Source: Arthrobacter globiformis (GTDB lineage: Bacteria > Actinomycetota > Actinomycetes > Actinomycetales > Micrococcaceae). Taken from it: a stretch of DNA of 64,000 nt. Numbering within the stretch: the first letter of the stretch is position 1; each line of letters opens with the position of its first letter. Shown piece by piece: positions 15,760 to 24,671 of this stretch. The position numbers and the translations under genes were made by a program. The notes under the pieces are model-generated. The model saw nothing but the letters and a program-made list of their open reading frames with translations. It was not told the origin of the DNA and ran no database searches. The stretch lies in NCBI RefSeq assembly GCF_003261175.1, contig NZ_QLNP01000003.1, positions 33,697 to 97,696 on the forward strand, written 5' to 3'.

Positions 15760-18009
15760 ATGACCACCACTGCAGCTGATTCTGCCCCCGCCTCCGGCGC
15801 CGCTCCCACCGCCCCCGCGCCCACCGACGAGAACATCTGGCTGGAGGACATCTACGGCGAGGAACAGCTGGCCTGGGTGCGCGAGCAGAATGCCCGCACG
15901 GAGGACCTGCTCGAGGACGCCGATTACGCCCGGCTCGAGGGCGAGATCCTCGAGGTGTTGGATTCGACGGACAAGATCGCCATGGTGAGCAAGCACGGCG
16001 AGTGGTACTACAACTTCTGGAAGGACCGGCAGAACCCCAAGGGCCTGTGGCGCCGAACCAGCTGGGACAGCTACCGCAGCGACGACCCGGAGTGGGACGT
16101 CCTGCTCGACGTGGATGCCTTGGCGGCCGCCGACGGCGTGGAATGGGTCTTCCACGGCGCAAACCTGCTCCGGCCTGAACCCGGGCAGCCGTACCGGCGC
16201 GCCCTGGTGGCGCTCTCCCCCGACGGCGGCGACGCCAACCGCTACCGTGAGTTCGACGTCGAGACCCGCACCTTCGTTGATCCCGCTGCCGGCGGTTTTG
16301 ATCTCCCGACGGCGAAGGGAAACGTCTCGTGGCTCGATGCGGACACGCTGCTGGTCGCCAGCACCGCAGCGGATCTCCCCCGCACGGCGTCCTCGTACGC
16401 CCGCACCGCTGTGCGGATGCGCCGGGGCCAGGCCCTGAGCGATGCGCCCCGCATCTTCGAGATCCCCGAGGACCACATGATGGCGATCGTGGCCCACGAC
16501 TCCACGCCCGGCTTTGAGCGGACGTTCGCGGTGGACTGGATCGACTTCTTCAACCGCCGCACCTCGGTGCTGCAGGACGGTGGCTGGGTGCAGTTGGACG
16601 TGCCCACCGACGTGAACACGGGCGTGCACCGGGAATGGCTGCTGTTCAGGCCGCAGCGCGACTGGACGGTGAGCGGGACCACCTACGCGGCGGGCTCCCT
16701 GCTCGCCGCCGATTTCCAGGCGTACCTGGCCGGCGAGCGCGAGCTGACGGTCCTCTTCGCCCCGGACGCGCACACGTCCCTGCAGTCCTGGAGCTGGACC
16801 CGGAACTTCCTGCTGCTGAACCTGCTGAAGGACGTGTCCTCGGAGATCCGCGTGCTGGATCCTGCCGACTCGTGGCGGTCCTCGCTGCTCGATGCCTGCC
16901 CGCCACTGCACGACGTCAATGCCTTCGCCGTTGATGACGAGGACGAGGCGGAAGGCGGGTGCGGGGACGACTTCTGGCTCGTGGCCACCGGCTTCACGAC
17001 GCCCAGCACCCTGACCCGCGGCACCCTGACCCGCATGACACTCACCGGGGTCGCCGCCGACGGCGGGGCTTCCGGCGAGTCTTCCAGCGAAACGCCAGCG
17101 GCTGGCGTGGTGAGCAGCCACGCGGAAGTGAAGGCATCGCCGTCGTTCTTCAATGAAGCGGACTACGAGGTGCAGCAGCACTTCGCCGTCTCCGCGGACG
17201 GCACGAAGGTGCCGTACTTCCAGGTGGCCACCCGCGGCCTGGTGCTCGACGGGCAGAACCCCACCCAGCTTTCCGGCTACGGCGGCTTCGAGGTCTCGCG
17301 CACGCCGGCGTACAGCGGCACCATCGGCCGGGCGTGGCTGGAACGGCGGACTGCCGCAGTTCCCGGCGACGGCCTCGCGGAGGGGCACAGCCGGGGCGGC
17401 GTGTACGTTGTGGCCAACATCCGCGGCGGCGGGGAATACGGCCCGTCCTGGCACCGGGCCGCACTGCAGGAAAACCGGCACCGCGCCTACGAGGACTTTG
17501 CCGCGGTGGCCAGGCACCTGATCTCCCGGGGCGTCACGAGCCGTGACCGTCTCGGCTGCGTCGGCGGCTCCAACGGCGGCCTGCTCGTGGGCAACATGCT
17601 GACGCGGTATCCCGAACTGTTCGGCGCCGTGTCCTGCGGGGTGCCGCTGCTGGACATGCGCCGGTACACCAAGCTGTCGGCGGGTCACTCGTGGATTGCC
17701 GAGTACGGCGACCCCGACCTGCCCGAGCACTGGGAATTCATCAGGACCTTCTCCCCGTACCACCAGCTGAAGGACGGCGTGGAGTATCCGGAAACCTTCA
17801 TCTGGACCGCAACGTCCGACGACCGGGTAGGCCCGGTGCAGGCCAGGAAGATGGCTGCCCGCATGCTGGCCATGGGCATCCCCAACGTCTGGTTCCACGA
17901 AGCGCTGGAGGGCGGGCACGCCGGAGCTTCGGACAACCGGCAGGCCGCCGCCCTGCAGGGCCGAAGCCAGCACTTCCTGTGGAAGGCGCTGGCAGAAGGC
18001 ACGGCCTGA
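15760..18009 (+). CDS. S9 family prolyl oligopeptidase
   Basis: A 749-residue serine peptidase. A beta-propeller region (residues about 50-490) starts with ENIWLEDIYGEEQLAWVREQ. The alpha/beta-hydrolase domain follows with FEVSRTPAYSGTIGRAWLE, VYVVANIRGGGEYGPSWHRA, the nucleophile elbow GGSNGG (Ser604), the acid in TATSDDRVGP and the His in EGGHAG. It should cleave short proline-containing peptides in the cytoplasm; no signal peptide is seen. An acidic, Ser/Thr-rich insert around residues 388-455 is unusual for the family. The reading frame opens at ATG 15760. Confidence 0.93.
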   Translation: MTTTAADSAPASGAAPTAPAPTDENIWLEDIYGEEQLAWVREQNARTEDLLEDADYARLEGEILEVLDSTDKIAMVSKHGEWYYNFWKDRQNPKGLWRRTSWDSYRSDDPEWDVLLDVDALAAADGVEWVFHGANLLRPEPGQPYRRALVALSPDGGDANRYREFDVETRTFVDPAAGGFDLPTAKGNVSWLDADTLLVASTAADLPRTASSYARTAVRMRRGQALSDAPRIFEIPEDHMMAIVAHDSTPGFERTFAVDWIDFFNRRTSVLQDGGWVQLDVPTDVNTGVHREWLLFRPQRDWTVSGTTYAAGSLLAADFQAYLAGERELTVLFAPDAHTSLQSWSWTRNFLLLNLLKDVSSEIRVLDPADSWRSSLLDACPPLHDVNAFAVDDEDEAEGGCGDDFWLVATGFTTPSTLTRGTLTRMTLTGVAADGGASGESSSETPAAGVVSSHAEVKASPSFFNEADYEVQQHFAVSADGTKVPYFQVATRGLVLDGQNPTQLSGYGGFEVSRTPAYSGTIGRAWLERRTAAVPGDGLAEGHSRGGVYVVANIRGGGEYGPSWHRAALQENRHRAYEDFAAVARHLISRGVTSRDRLGCVGGSNGGLLVGNMLTRYPELFGAVSCGVPLLDMRRYTKLSAGHSWIAEYGDPDLPEHWEFIRTFSPYHQLKDGVEYPETFIWTATSDDRVGPVQARKMAARMLAMGIPNVWFHEALEGGHAGASDNRQAAALQGRSQHFLWKALAEGTA

Positions 18010-18104
18010 CCACGGCTCCTTCGGGACTCTGCAGTGACCCTCCCCGGCCGTTTTGCGCTGGATGGCCGGTTCTGCGTATCCTTGGTGGGCTAGGAATAGC
18101 AATT

Positions 18105-18192
18105 GGAGACGTGCCAGAGCGGCCGAATGGGCTTCACTGCTAATGAAGTGTGGGGCACAACTCCACCGGGGGTTCAAATCCCCCCGTCTCCG
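18105..18192 (+). tRNA. tRNA-Ser (GCU)
   Basis: An 88-base class II tRNA. Acceptor GGAGACG (18105-18111) pairs with CGTCTCC (18185-18191), with discriminator G. The anticodon arm CTTCA-CTGCTAA-TGAAG gives anticodon GCU. A long variable arm and TTCAAAT T-loop are present. CCA is not encoded. Confidence 0.95.
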
Positions 18193-18197
18193 CGTTT

Positions 18198-18226
18198 GGC
18201 CCCGGTCCTCGGACCGGGGCCGTTTG
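18198..18226 (+). terminator. Terminator after tRNA-Ser (GCU)
   Basis: GGCCCCGGTCC and GGACCGGGGCC (18198-18221) form a GC-rich stem with a minimal loop, followed by GTTTG. Confidence 0.65.
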
Positions 18227-18334
18227 CGTTCCCGGGCCCATTCCCTGCCGCGTGGCCGCCAGTCCTGCCGTTGCGGCCGTCCGAGTGCCGGACCCCCAAG
18301 GCAGTAAACCGCTTTCCGGTGTCAGGATGATTGC

Positions 18335-19810
18335 ATGAACAAGCTTTCTGCCAGCGAGGCCTGGAGCCCCAGGCTGGCCCTGCTGGTGGCGGCCACGTTC
18401 TTCATGGAGTTCCTCGACGGCACGGTCCTGACCACCGCCATCCCCAGCATCGCCAGGGACTTCGGGGTGCCGTCGGCCAGCGTGAACATCACCATGACCG
18501 CCTACCTGATGACAGTGGCCATGGGTATCCCACTGAGCGGCTGGCTGGCGGAGCGCCTCGGGGCCCGGCGGATATTTTGCCTGGCCATCGCTGTCTTTAC
18601 CCTGGCGTCGCTGCTGTGCGCCGCCAGCCAGGACCTCACGATGCTGACCGTCAGCCGCGTCCTGCAGGGCCTGGGCGGGGCGATGATGGTGCCGGTCGGT
18701 ACGCTGCTGGTGCTTCGCGGGACGCCAAAGTCGGATCTGCTGCGCGCCACCGCCTACCTCGTCTGGCCGGGGCTGCTGGCGCCGGTCCTCGCACCACTCG
18801 TGGGCGGCGCCCTGACCACCTACCTGTCCTGGCACTGGATCTTCCTGATCAACCTGCCGCTCGGCGCCGCGGCCTTCCTCGCCGCCCTGCGCCTGGTTCC
18901 CGCCGTTCCCGGCGACCGGACCCGCCGGCTGGACTGGCTTGGGCTTGCCCTCACGACAGCCGGCGTGGGCGCGCTGGTGGCGGGCCTTGAACTGGCCAGC
19001 GGCCACCCCGGCGGCTTGTGGACCTGGCCCAGCATCCTGGCCGGGGTTCTCGCGCTGGCAGCGGCGGTCGTCTGGATGCGACGCGCGGCCCACCCGTTGT
19101 TTGACCTGACGGTGTTCGGCACCCGCACCTTCCGGGCCACCAACTCGGGCGGCTTCATGTACCGGCTGACCATTAGTGCCGTGCCGTTCCTGTTGCCGCT
19201 GATGTTCCAGAACGGATTCGGATGGAGCCCCCTGCACGCGGGCATCATGGTGGCCGCCGTGTTCATCGGGAACATCGGCATCAAACCCGCCACGACGCCG
19301 CTCATCAGGCGCTTCGGGTTCAAGCCGGTGCTGGTGTTCGCGTCCCTGGCGTCGGCTGCCACCTTCGCCCTCTGCGCGACGCTGACCCCGGCCACACCTG
19401 AACCGCTGGTGTTCACGCTGCTCGTGTGCAGCGGGGCGTTCCGATCCATCGGCTTCTCCGCATACGCATCTGTCCAGTACGCGGACATCGTGCCGGGGCA
19501 GCTGACCTCGGCCAATGCCGTCTCGGCGACGCTTGTGCAGCTGGCCACGGGGGCCGGCATCGCGGTGGGCGCCCTGCTGCTGCGTCTCTTCGAGTCGGAG
19601 TCCCTGCTCTCGTCCGGGTTTGGCGCCATCTTGTCGGCCGGACCGGACGGCAGCGGCGTGGCCGCCTACCGCGGCGCGTTCCTGTCAATTGCGGTGCTGA
19701 TGCTCCTCAGCACCGCCGACAGCCTTATGCTGCACCGGCACGCGGGGGCCGAGGTCAGCCGGCCTGGGCCAGTGCCAGCGGAAGCACCGCGCCCGCACCG
19801 GCCCGCCTGA
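18335..19810 (+). CDS. MFS transporter, DHA2 (EmrB/QacA) drug:H+ antiporter type
   Basis: A 491-residue membrane protein with about 14 hydrophobic helices. Family motifs seen are FMEFLDGTVLTTAIPSIARD (motif D1-like with the membrane Asp), GWLAERLGARRIF (motif A, loop 2-3) and RVLQGLGGAMMVPVG (motif B/C region). It would export toxic or drug-like compounds using the proton gradient. Its last 56 bases overlap the 3' end of the convergent recQ-like gene, so both C-termini are read from the same DNA. No regulator is adjacent. Confidence 0.92.
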   Translation: MNKLSASEAWSPRLALLVAATFFMEFLDGTVLTTAIPSIARDFGVPSASVNITMTAYLMTVAMGIPLSGWLAERLGARRIFCLAIAVFTLASLLCAASQDLTMLTVSRVLQGLGGAMMVPVGTLLVLRGTPKSDLLRATAYLVWPGLLAPVLAPLVGGALTTYLSWHWIFLINLPLGAAAFLAALRLVPAVPGDRTRRLDWLGLALTTAGVGALVAGLELASGHPGGLWTWPSILAGVLALAAAVVWMRRAAHPLFDLTVFGTRTFRATNSGGFMYRLTISAVPFLLPLMFQNGFGWSPLHAGIMVAAVFIGNIGIKPATTPLIRRFGFKPVLVFASLASAATFALCATLTPATPEPLVFTLLVCSGAFRSIGFSAYASVQYADIVPGQLTSANAVSATLVQLATGAGIAVGALLLRLFESESLLSSGFGAILSAGPDGSGVAAYRGAFLSIAVLMLLSTADSLMLHRHAGAEVSRPGPVPAEAPRPHRPA

Positions 19811-21971
19811 GCGCGCGTCCCGCGACGGTGACGGTCCACCGGCTGTCCACGAGGTCGTCGATGAGCATCACACTGCCGCCGCCGAGGCCGGCGAGCTCTG
19901 CCGCCAGTGACTCCCCCACCACGAGACGGTCCCACACACCGGCCAGCCGGTACGCGCTGTTGCCGCCGCGTCCGCCGGTGGGCCCGCCGTGCTCGAGCTG
20001 CAGCTGGCCGATGTACGGGATGCGGCCGATCTGGGAAATGCCACGGGCCAGGGAGTCCACGAGTTCGGGCCTGCTGCGCGAGGGCATGCTGACGATCGCG
20101 GCCGGCCTGCCTGCGCCGCTCCAGCCCGGAATCCGGGAATCACCTGTGCCCCATTCGCGGAGCACCTGGACACAGGCCTGCAGCATGCCGGGATCGACGG
20201 CACGGTCCGGAGCCCCGGCCGCGAAGAGTTCGCGCAGCGCCCCTCCCCAGCCCAGGTCCGTCAGCCTGGCGAGGACCCGGCCGTCCGCTACGTTTTCGTC
20301 AGGTTTGATCTTGCCCTTCACCGGCACCCCGAGGCGGTCCATCCCGCTGGGCCACTGGAGCCGGGACTCCAGCACGATGCCTGCACGGCTGAGGGTCTGC
20401 CCGGCAGCCTCCGTGGCCGTGGAGGCGACCTCCGAGGGGAACCACCTCCCCGCGCAGTTGTCGCAGCGGCCGCAGGCGGCAGCCGTCTCGTCATCCAGGA
20501 CGGAGGTGATGTACTCCATCCGGCACCCGGCGGTGTCCTGGTAGATGACCATGGAGTCCTGCTCGTCCACCCGGGCCTCCGCGATGCGGCGGTACCGTTC
20601 GGCGTCGTACGTCCAGGGCATCCCGGTGGAGCGCCAGCCGCCGCCCACCCGTTCCACTGCACCGTCCACGGCGAGGACCTTCAGCAGGAGTTCCAGCGGC
20701 GTCCGGCGCAGGTCCACCCGGGCTTCCAAAGCCACCGTGGACACGGCCGAGCCCGCCTCAGCCAGCGCGGTCAGCACAGCGGTGGCCTTCTCCTCGGAGG
20801 GCATGGAGGCCGTGGCGAAGTACTGCCAGATTTCGCGGTCCTCGGACCCTGGCAGGAGCAGGACGTCCGCATTGGCGGCGCCACGGCCCGCCCTGCCCAC
20901 CTGCTGGTAGTAGGCGACCGGGGACGACGGTGCGCCGAGGTGCACCACGAAACCAAGGTCCGGCTTGTCGAAGCCCATCCCCAGCGCAGAGGTGGCCACC
21001 AGTGCCTTGACCTGGTTGTCCTTGAGGAGCTGCTCCGCCCTCTCCCGGTCTGCCGGGTCAGTGCGGCCTGTATAGGCCAGTACCTCGTGGCCCGCCTCCG
21101 CGAGCAGCCTGGCGGTGTCCTCTGCGGCGGAGACCGTCAGGGTGTAGATGATTCCGCTGCCCTGCAGATCAGCCAGGTGCGTGAGCAGCCAGCCGAGACG
21201 TTCGCGCGAATCGGGCAGCGCCAGGACCCCGAGACGCAGCGATTCCCTGCCCAATGCGCCGCGGATGGTCAGCACGCCGTCGCCCAGCTGTTCCTCGATG
21301 TCGTGGACCACCCTGGAGTTGGCAGTGGCTGTGGTGGCCAGTACGGGCACGGCGTCCGGCAGCTCGGCGATGAGGTCGGCAATGCGACGGTAGTCGGGCC
21401 GGAAGTCGTGGCCCCAGTCTGAGATGCAGTGGGCCTCGTCGATCACCAGCAGCCCCGTGCGCCGGATGAGTTCCGGCAGCTGGTTCTCGCGGAACGAAGG
21501 GTTGGTGAGCCGCTCGGGGGACACCAGCAGGACATCCACCTGGTCGGCAGCAAGCTGCTCCCGCACCGTATCCCACTCCAGCTGGTTGGCTGAGTTGATG
21601 GCCACGGCCCGGACACCCGCCCGGGCGGCGGCGGCCACCTGGTCCCGCATCAGGGCCAGCAGCGGCGAAACAATCAGAGTGGGTCCCGCCCCGCGCCGCC
21701 GGAGCAGCAGGGACGCCACGAAGTAAACGGCGGATTTTCCCCAGCCCGTCCGCTGCACCACGAGCGTCCGGCGGCCGCCGTCGACCAGCGCCTCTATGGC
21801 CTCAAACTGGCCGTCGTGGAAGTCGGCATCCGGCCGGCCTACCAGCTCGCGCAGCACCGACAGGGCCTGACCCCGGGTCCCAGTGGCCGCCGCTTCCTGG
21901 TCCCTTCCGGCGCCGGTACCGGAGGGGCCGGGGGCAGAAGCAAGGACAGGAGCGTGCTGGTTATTTGCCAT
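19755..21971 (-). CDS. RecQ-family helicase fused to a phosphoribosyltransferase-like domain
   Basis: A 738-residue protein. DEAD/DEAH helicase motifs: TLVVQRTGWGKSAVYFVASL (Walker A), LLVIDEAHCISDWGHDFRPD (motif II plus the RecQ aromatic-rich loop), VLATTATAN (III), ALVATSALGMGFDKPDL (V), and QQVGRAGRG (VI). A short zinc site (CGRCDNCAGRW) follows. The C-terminal about 120 residues end in VMLIDDLVDSRWTVTVAGRA, the PRPP-binding loop pattern of type I phosphoribosyltransferases. It should unwind DNA 3'-5'; the role of the PRTase part is unknown. ATG 21971 is chosen as the first after the leader; the ribosome site is weak. Confidence 0.9.
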   Translation of the reverse strand: MANNQHAPVLASAPGPSGTGAGRDQEAAATGTRGQALSVLRELVGRPDADFHDGQFEAIEALVDGGRRTLVVQRTGWGKSAVYFVASLLLRRRGAGPTLIVSPLLALMRDQVAAAARAGVRAVAINSANQLEWDTVREQLAADQVDVLLVSPERLTNPSFRENQLPELIRRTGLLVIDEAHCISDWGHDFRPDYRRIADLIAELPDAVPVLATTATANSRVVHDIEEQLGDGVLTIRGALGRESLRLGVLALPDSRERLGWLLTHLADLQGSGIIYTLTVSAAEDTARLLAEAGHEVLAYTGRTDPADRERAEQLLKDNQVKALVATSALGMGFDKPDLGFVVHLGAPSSPVAYYQQVGRAGRGAANADVLLLPGSEDREIWQYFATASMPSEEKATAVLTALAEAGSAVSTVALEARVDLRRTPLELLLKVLAVDGAVERVGGGWRSTGMPWTYDAERYRRIAEARVDEQDSMVIYQDTAGCRMEYITSVLDDETAAACGRCDNCAGRWFPSEVASTATEAAGQTLSRAGIVLESRLQWPSGMDRLGVPVKGKIKPDENVADGRVLARLTDLGWGGALRELFAAGAPDRAVDPGMLQACVQVLREWGTGDSRIPGWSGAGRPAAIVSMPSRSRPELVDSLARGISQIGRIPYIGQLQLEHGGPTGGRGGNSAYRLAGVWDRLVVGESLAAELAGLGGGSVMLIDDLVDSRWTVTVAGRALRRAGAGAVLPLALAQAG

Positions 21972-22099
21972 TGATTCAGTATCCCAGCCGCCTCTGACAC
22001 ACCAAACCCAGGGCACCCGCCATGTGGACAACAGCCGGCGCGCACTTCTGTGACTTCCCCTTCACAGGCCGCCGGCCGCGTGCCCGTAAGATAAGTGCC

Positions 22100-23518
22100 G
22101 TGACTAGCGACCAGACCCGTACTTTTGACCTTTCGGCCTCGTTCAAGGCGTATGACGTCCGCGGCATCGTGGGCGAATCCATCACGGCTGAAATCGTCGA
22201 AGCCGTGGGCGCAGCATTCGTTGACGTGCTTGGCCTTGAGGGACAGACGGTCCTGGTGGGCGGTGACATGCGCCCGTCCTCCCCCGAGTTCAGCAAGGCG
22301 TTCGCCAGCGGTGCGGCCAGGCGGGGAGCCAACGTCCAGCTGCTGGACCTGATCTCCACGGACGAGCTGTACTACGCGTGCGGAGCCTTGAACGCCGCAG
22401 GCGCAACGTTCACCGCGAGCCACAACCCCGCCGCATACAACGGCATCAAGATGGCCAAGGCCGGCGCCGTCCCCATCTCCTCCGAAACCGGCCTCAAGGA
22501 GATCCAGGCGCTCGCCGAGCAGTACCTGAACACGGGCTCCATTCCCGCTGCGGAAACGCAGGGCCAGATCGGCGTCCGGGACGTGCTGAAGGACTACGCC
22601 GAGTACCTGCGCACGCTGGTTGACCTCTCCGGCTCGCGCCCGCTCAAGGTGGTGGTGGACGCCGGCAACGGCATGGCCGGACTCACCACGCCCGCCGTCT
22701 TGGGCGACACGCTGCTGCCGAAGCTGCCCTTCGACATCGTTCCGCTCTACTTCGAACTGGACGGCTCCTTCCCGAACCACCCGGCCAACCCCCTCGAGCC
22801 GGAAAACCTGCGCGACCTTCAGTCCGCCGTCGTCGAACACGGCGCGGACATCGGCCTGGCGTTCGACGGCGACGCCGACCGCTGCTTCGTCATCGACGAA
22901 AAGGGCGAGGCGGTCTCGCCGTCGGCCATCACCGGCATGGTGGCCCGCCGCGAAATCGCCCGCGCGAAGGCGCAGGGCGAGGCAAACCCCACCATCATCC
23001 ACAACCTCCTGACCTCCCGCGCGGTGCCGGAGCTCGTCGCCGAAGACGGCGGCCGGGCGGTACGCACCCGGGTGGGCCACTCCTTCATCAAGGCCGTCAT
23101 GGCAGAGGAAGGCGCCATCTTCGGCGGGGAGCACTCCGCCCACTTCTACTTCCGTGACTTCTGGAACGCGGACACCGGCATGCTTGCCGCCATGCACGTG
23201 CTGGCCGCACTGGGTGAACAGGACGGCCCGCTGTCTGAGCTCGGCCGGGAGTACGAACCGTACGTTTCCTCCGGCGAAATCAACTCGGAAATCGAGGACA
23301 AGGCCGGCGCCGTGGAGCGCGTCCGGGCCGATTTCGAGACCGAGGACGTGGTGGTGGACCACCTCGACGGCAGCACCTTCACCGCCGCCGACGGCAGCTT
23401 CTGGTTCAACCTGCGCCCCTCCAACACGGAACCGTACCTGCGGCTGAACGCCGAAGCCACGGACCGGGCCACGATGGAGCGGGTGCGCGACCGCGTGCTG
23501 GCCCTGGTCCGCAGCTAG
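22100..23518 (+). CDS. manB: Phosphomannomutase/phosphoglucomutase
   Basis: A 472-residue alpha-D-phosphohexomutase with all four domain signatures: SFKAYDVRGIVGE (N-terminal), TASHNPAAYNGIK (phosphoserine loop), FDGDADRCFVID (Mg2+ loop), GGEHSAHFYFRDF (sugar-binding) and RPSNTEPYLRL (phosphate-binding). It interconverts mannose-6-P and mannose-1-P (or the glucose pair), feeding GDP-mannose and cell-envelope glycans. GTG 22100 begins just before the conserved N-terminus. The gene at 23528 follows ten bases later in the same transcript. Choice between mannose and glucose preference is not certain. Confidence 0.93.
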   Translation: MTSDQTRTFDLSASFKAYDVRGIVGESITAEIVEAVGAAFVDVLGLEGQTVLVGGDMRPSSPEFSKAFASGAARRGANVQLLDLISTDELYYACGALNAAGATFTASHNPAAYNGIKMAKAGAVPISSETGLKEIQALAEQYLNTGSIPAAETQGQIGVRDVLKDYAEYLRTLVDLSGSRPLKVVVDAGNGMAGLTTPAVLGDTLLPKLPFDIVPLYFELDGSFPNHPANPLEPENLRDLQSAVVEHGADIGLAFDGDADRCFVIDEKGEAVSPSAITGMVARREIARAKAQGEANPTIIHNLLTSRAVPELVAEDGGRAVRTRVGHSFIKAVMAEEGAIFGGEHSAHFYFRDFWNADTGMLAAMHVLAALGEQDGPLSELGREYEPYVSSGEINSEIEDKAGAVERVRADFETEDVVVDHLDGSTFTAADGSFWFNLRPSNTEPYLRLNAEATDRATMERVRDRVLALVRS

Positions 23519-23527
23519 GACGGCCTC

Positions 23528-24010
23528 ATGGCATCACCCGACTCAACCCCGGCCCAGTCATCGTGGCGCGCATCCGTGCCGGAGTCCACGGCTACGGATC
23601 TGGAAAACCTGCTGGGCACCGGATTGGCGGCGGCCCAGGAGCAGCTTGAGCGCAGTGGCGGGTTCCTGCCGTTCGCCCTTGTGGTGGAGAACGACGGCGA
23701 CGTCCGCCTCGTCGCTGTTTCTCCGGCGGATCCGGAGGCCGACGGGGACAGTGAGTTCGACGCCGACGCGATGATCCGGGACATCACGGAACTTTTGCGC
23801 CAGCACCGGGACGAGTTCCGCGCCGCCGCCGTCGTCTGCGACATCACCCTGGTCGAGGAGGACTCGGACGCCATCCATGTGGCCACCGAACACCGGGACG
23901 GCGCGGTGTTCGCAGCCGTCCTGCCGTACTCCCCCACCACCGAGGGCGGTGAGTGGGAGTTCGGCGACCTTGCCGCCGACTCCAACGAGCCTGTCATTTG
24001 GGCGGACTAG
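23528..24010 (+). CDS. Actinobacterial hypothetical protein, co-transcribed with manB
   Basis: A 160-residue acidic protein with an alpha/beta pattern (SGGFLPFALVVENDGDVRLV; FRAAAVVCDITLVEEDSDAI; AVFAAVLPYSPT). No catalytic motif, signal or membrane helix is visible and no family is recognised, though the pattern is familiar from unannotated actinobacterial genes next to phosphomannomutase. GGA precedes the ATG by seven bases. The ten-base gap from manB indicates one operon. Confidence 0.78.
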   Translation: MASPDSTPAQSSWRASVPESTATDLENLLGTGLAAAQEQLERSGGFLPFALVVENDGDVRLVAVSPADPEADGDSEFDADAMIRDITELLRQHRDEFRAAAVVCDITLVEEDSDAIHVATEHRDGAVFAAVLPYSPTTEGGEWEFGDLAADSNEPVIWAD

Positions 24011-24043
24011 ACCGGGCGAAACGGTGAATTGCGCCGGTCATCA

Positions 24044-24066
24044 GGCGCACAGCCACCCTGTGCGCC
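24044..24066. terminator. Hairpin at the end of the manB unit
   Basis: GGCGCACAG (24044-24052) and CTGTGCGCC (24058-24066) pair perfectly around CCACC. No T tract follows, so it is either a weak terminator or part of the nsrR leader. Confidence 0.45.
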
Positions 24067-24109
24067 CCGGACCCAACGTCGATTTGCCCAGGTCATTTAG
24101 GCTAGAAGC

Positions 24110-24559
24110 ATGAAAATCAACGCCTTCGCGGACGTCAGCCTGCGCGCCCTCATGGTGCTCGCTGCCGCGCCCGAGGGCGGCTTGCTCACCACCCAAAACG
24201 TCGCGGACGCCGTCAACACCCCGTACAACCATGTCAGCAAGGCCGTGGCAAAGCTGCGTATGCTCGGGCTGATTGATGTGGAGCGCGGCCGCAACGGAGG
24301 CTCGAGGCTCAGCGCAGCCGGCCGCCGTGTGACCGTGGGCCAGGTCCTGCGGGAACTGGACACCCGCGAGGACCCCGCCGAGTGCATTGGCCCGGCCGGC
24401 AGTTGCCCCCTCATCAGCGAATGCAGGCTCCGTGGAGCCCTGGCGCGGGCCCGCGAGGCCTTTTACCGCGAGCTCGACGGCGTCGTGGTGGCCAACCTGC
24501 CCACCTCACGGCAGATGACACCCGTCTTCGAGGCCATCGGGCTCCGCCCCGGCGTCTGA
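24110..24559 (+). CDS. nsrR: Rrf2-family regulator NsrR (nitric oxide-sensing, Fe-S)
   Basis: A 149-residue Rrf2 repressor. The N-terminal winged helix (FADVSLRALMVLAAAPEGGL; NTPYNHVSKAVAKLRMLGLI; GRNGGSRLSAAGR) binds DNA. Cys92, Cys99 and Cys105 (ECIGPAGSCPLISEC) have the NsrR [4Fe-4S] ligand spacing rather than the IscR one. NsrR releases DNA when nitric oxide nitrosylates its cluster, switching on flavohaemoglobin hmp. A degenerate hmp gene with intact operator-like palindromes follows directly, so the classical NO-detoxification pair was once here. Metal ligation is inferred from the pattern. Confidence 0.9.
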   Translation: MKINAFADVSLRALMVLAAAPEGGLLTTQNVADAVNTPYNHVSKAVAKLRMLGLIDVERGRNGGSRLSAAGRRVTVGQVLRELDTREDPAECIGPAGSCPLISECRLRGALARAREAFYRELDGVVVANLPTSRQMTPVFEAIGLRPGV

Positions 24560-24607
24560 CTCGCGCCCCAGTCAGCCGTTCCCCGGTTGCACGGGATTTG
24601 AATTCAC

Positions 24608-24666
24608 TTCTACGGGGTGTAGAAATTGAGGCGCGCCAATACTCGTATTTACAAATACAGGTATTT
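24608..24666. promoter_or_regulatory. Three palindromes between nsrR and the hmp relic (putative NsrR operators)
   Basis: TTCTAC-GGGGT-GTAGAA (24608-24624), AATAC-TC-GTATT (24638-24649) and AAATAC-AG-GTATTT (24653-24666) are all perfect inverted repeats. The last two are versions of one motif with centres 16 bases apart. AT-rich palindromes of this kind before hmp are what NsrR recognises in other bacteria; binding here is inferred. Confidence 0.6.
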
Positions 24667-24671
24667 CAAAG

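Noticed and set aside
15727-18177. An 816-codon minus-strand frame opposite the S9 peptidase
   Set aside because: The plus strand carries a complete serine peptidase with catalytic triad; the antisense product has no motif.
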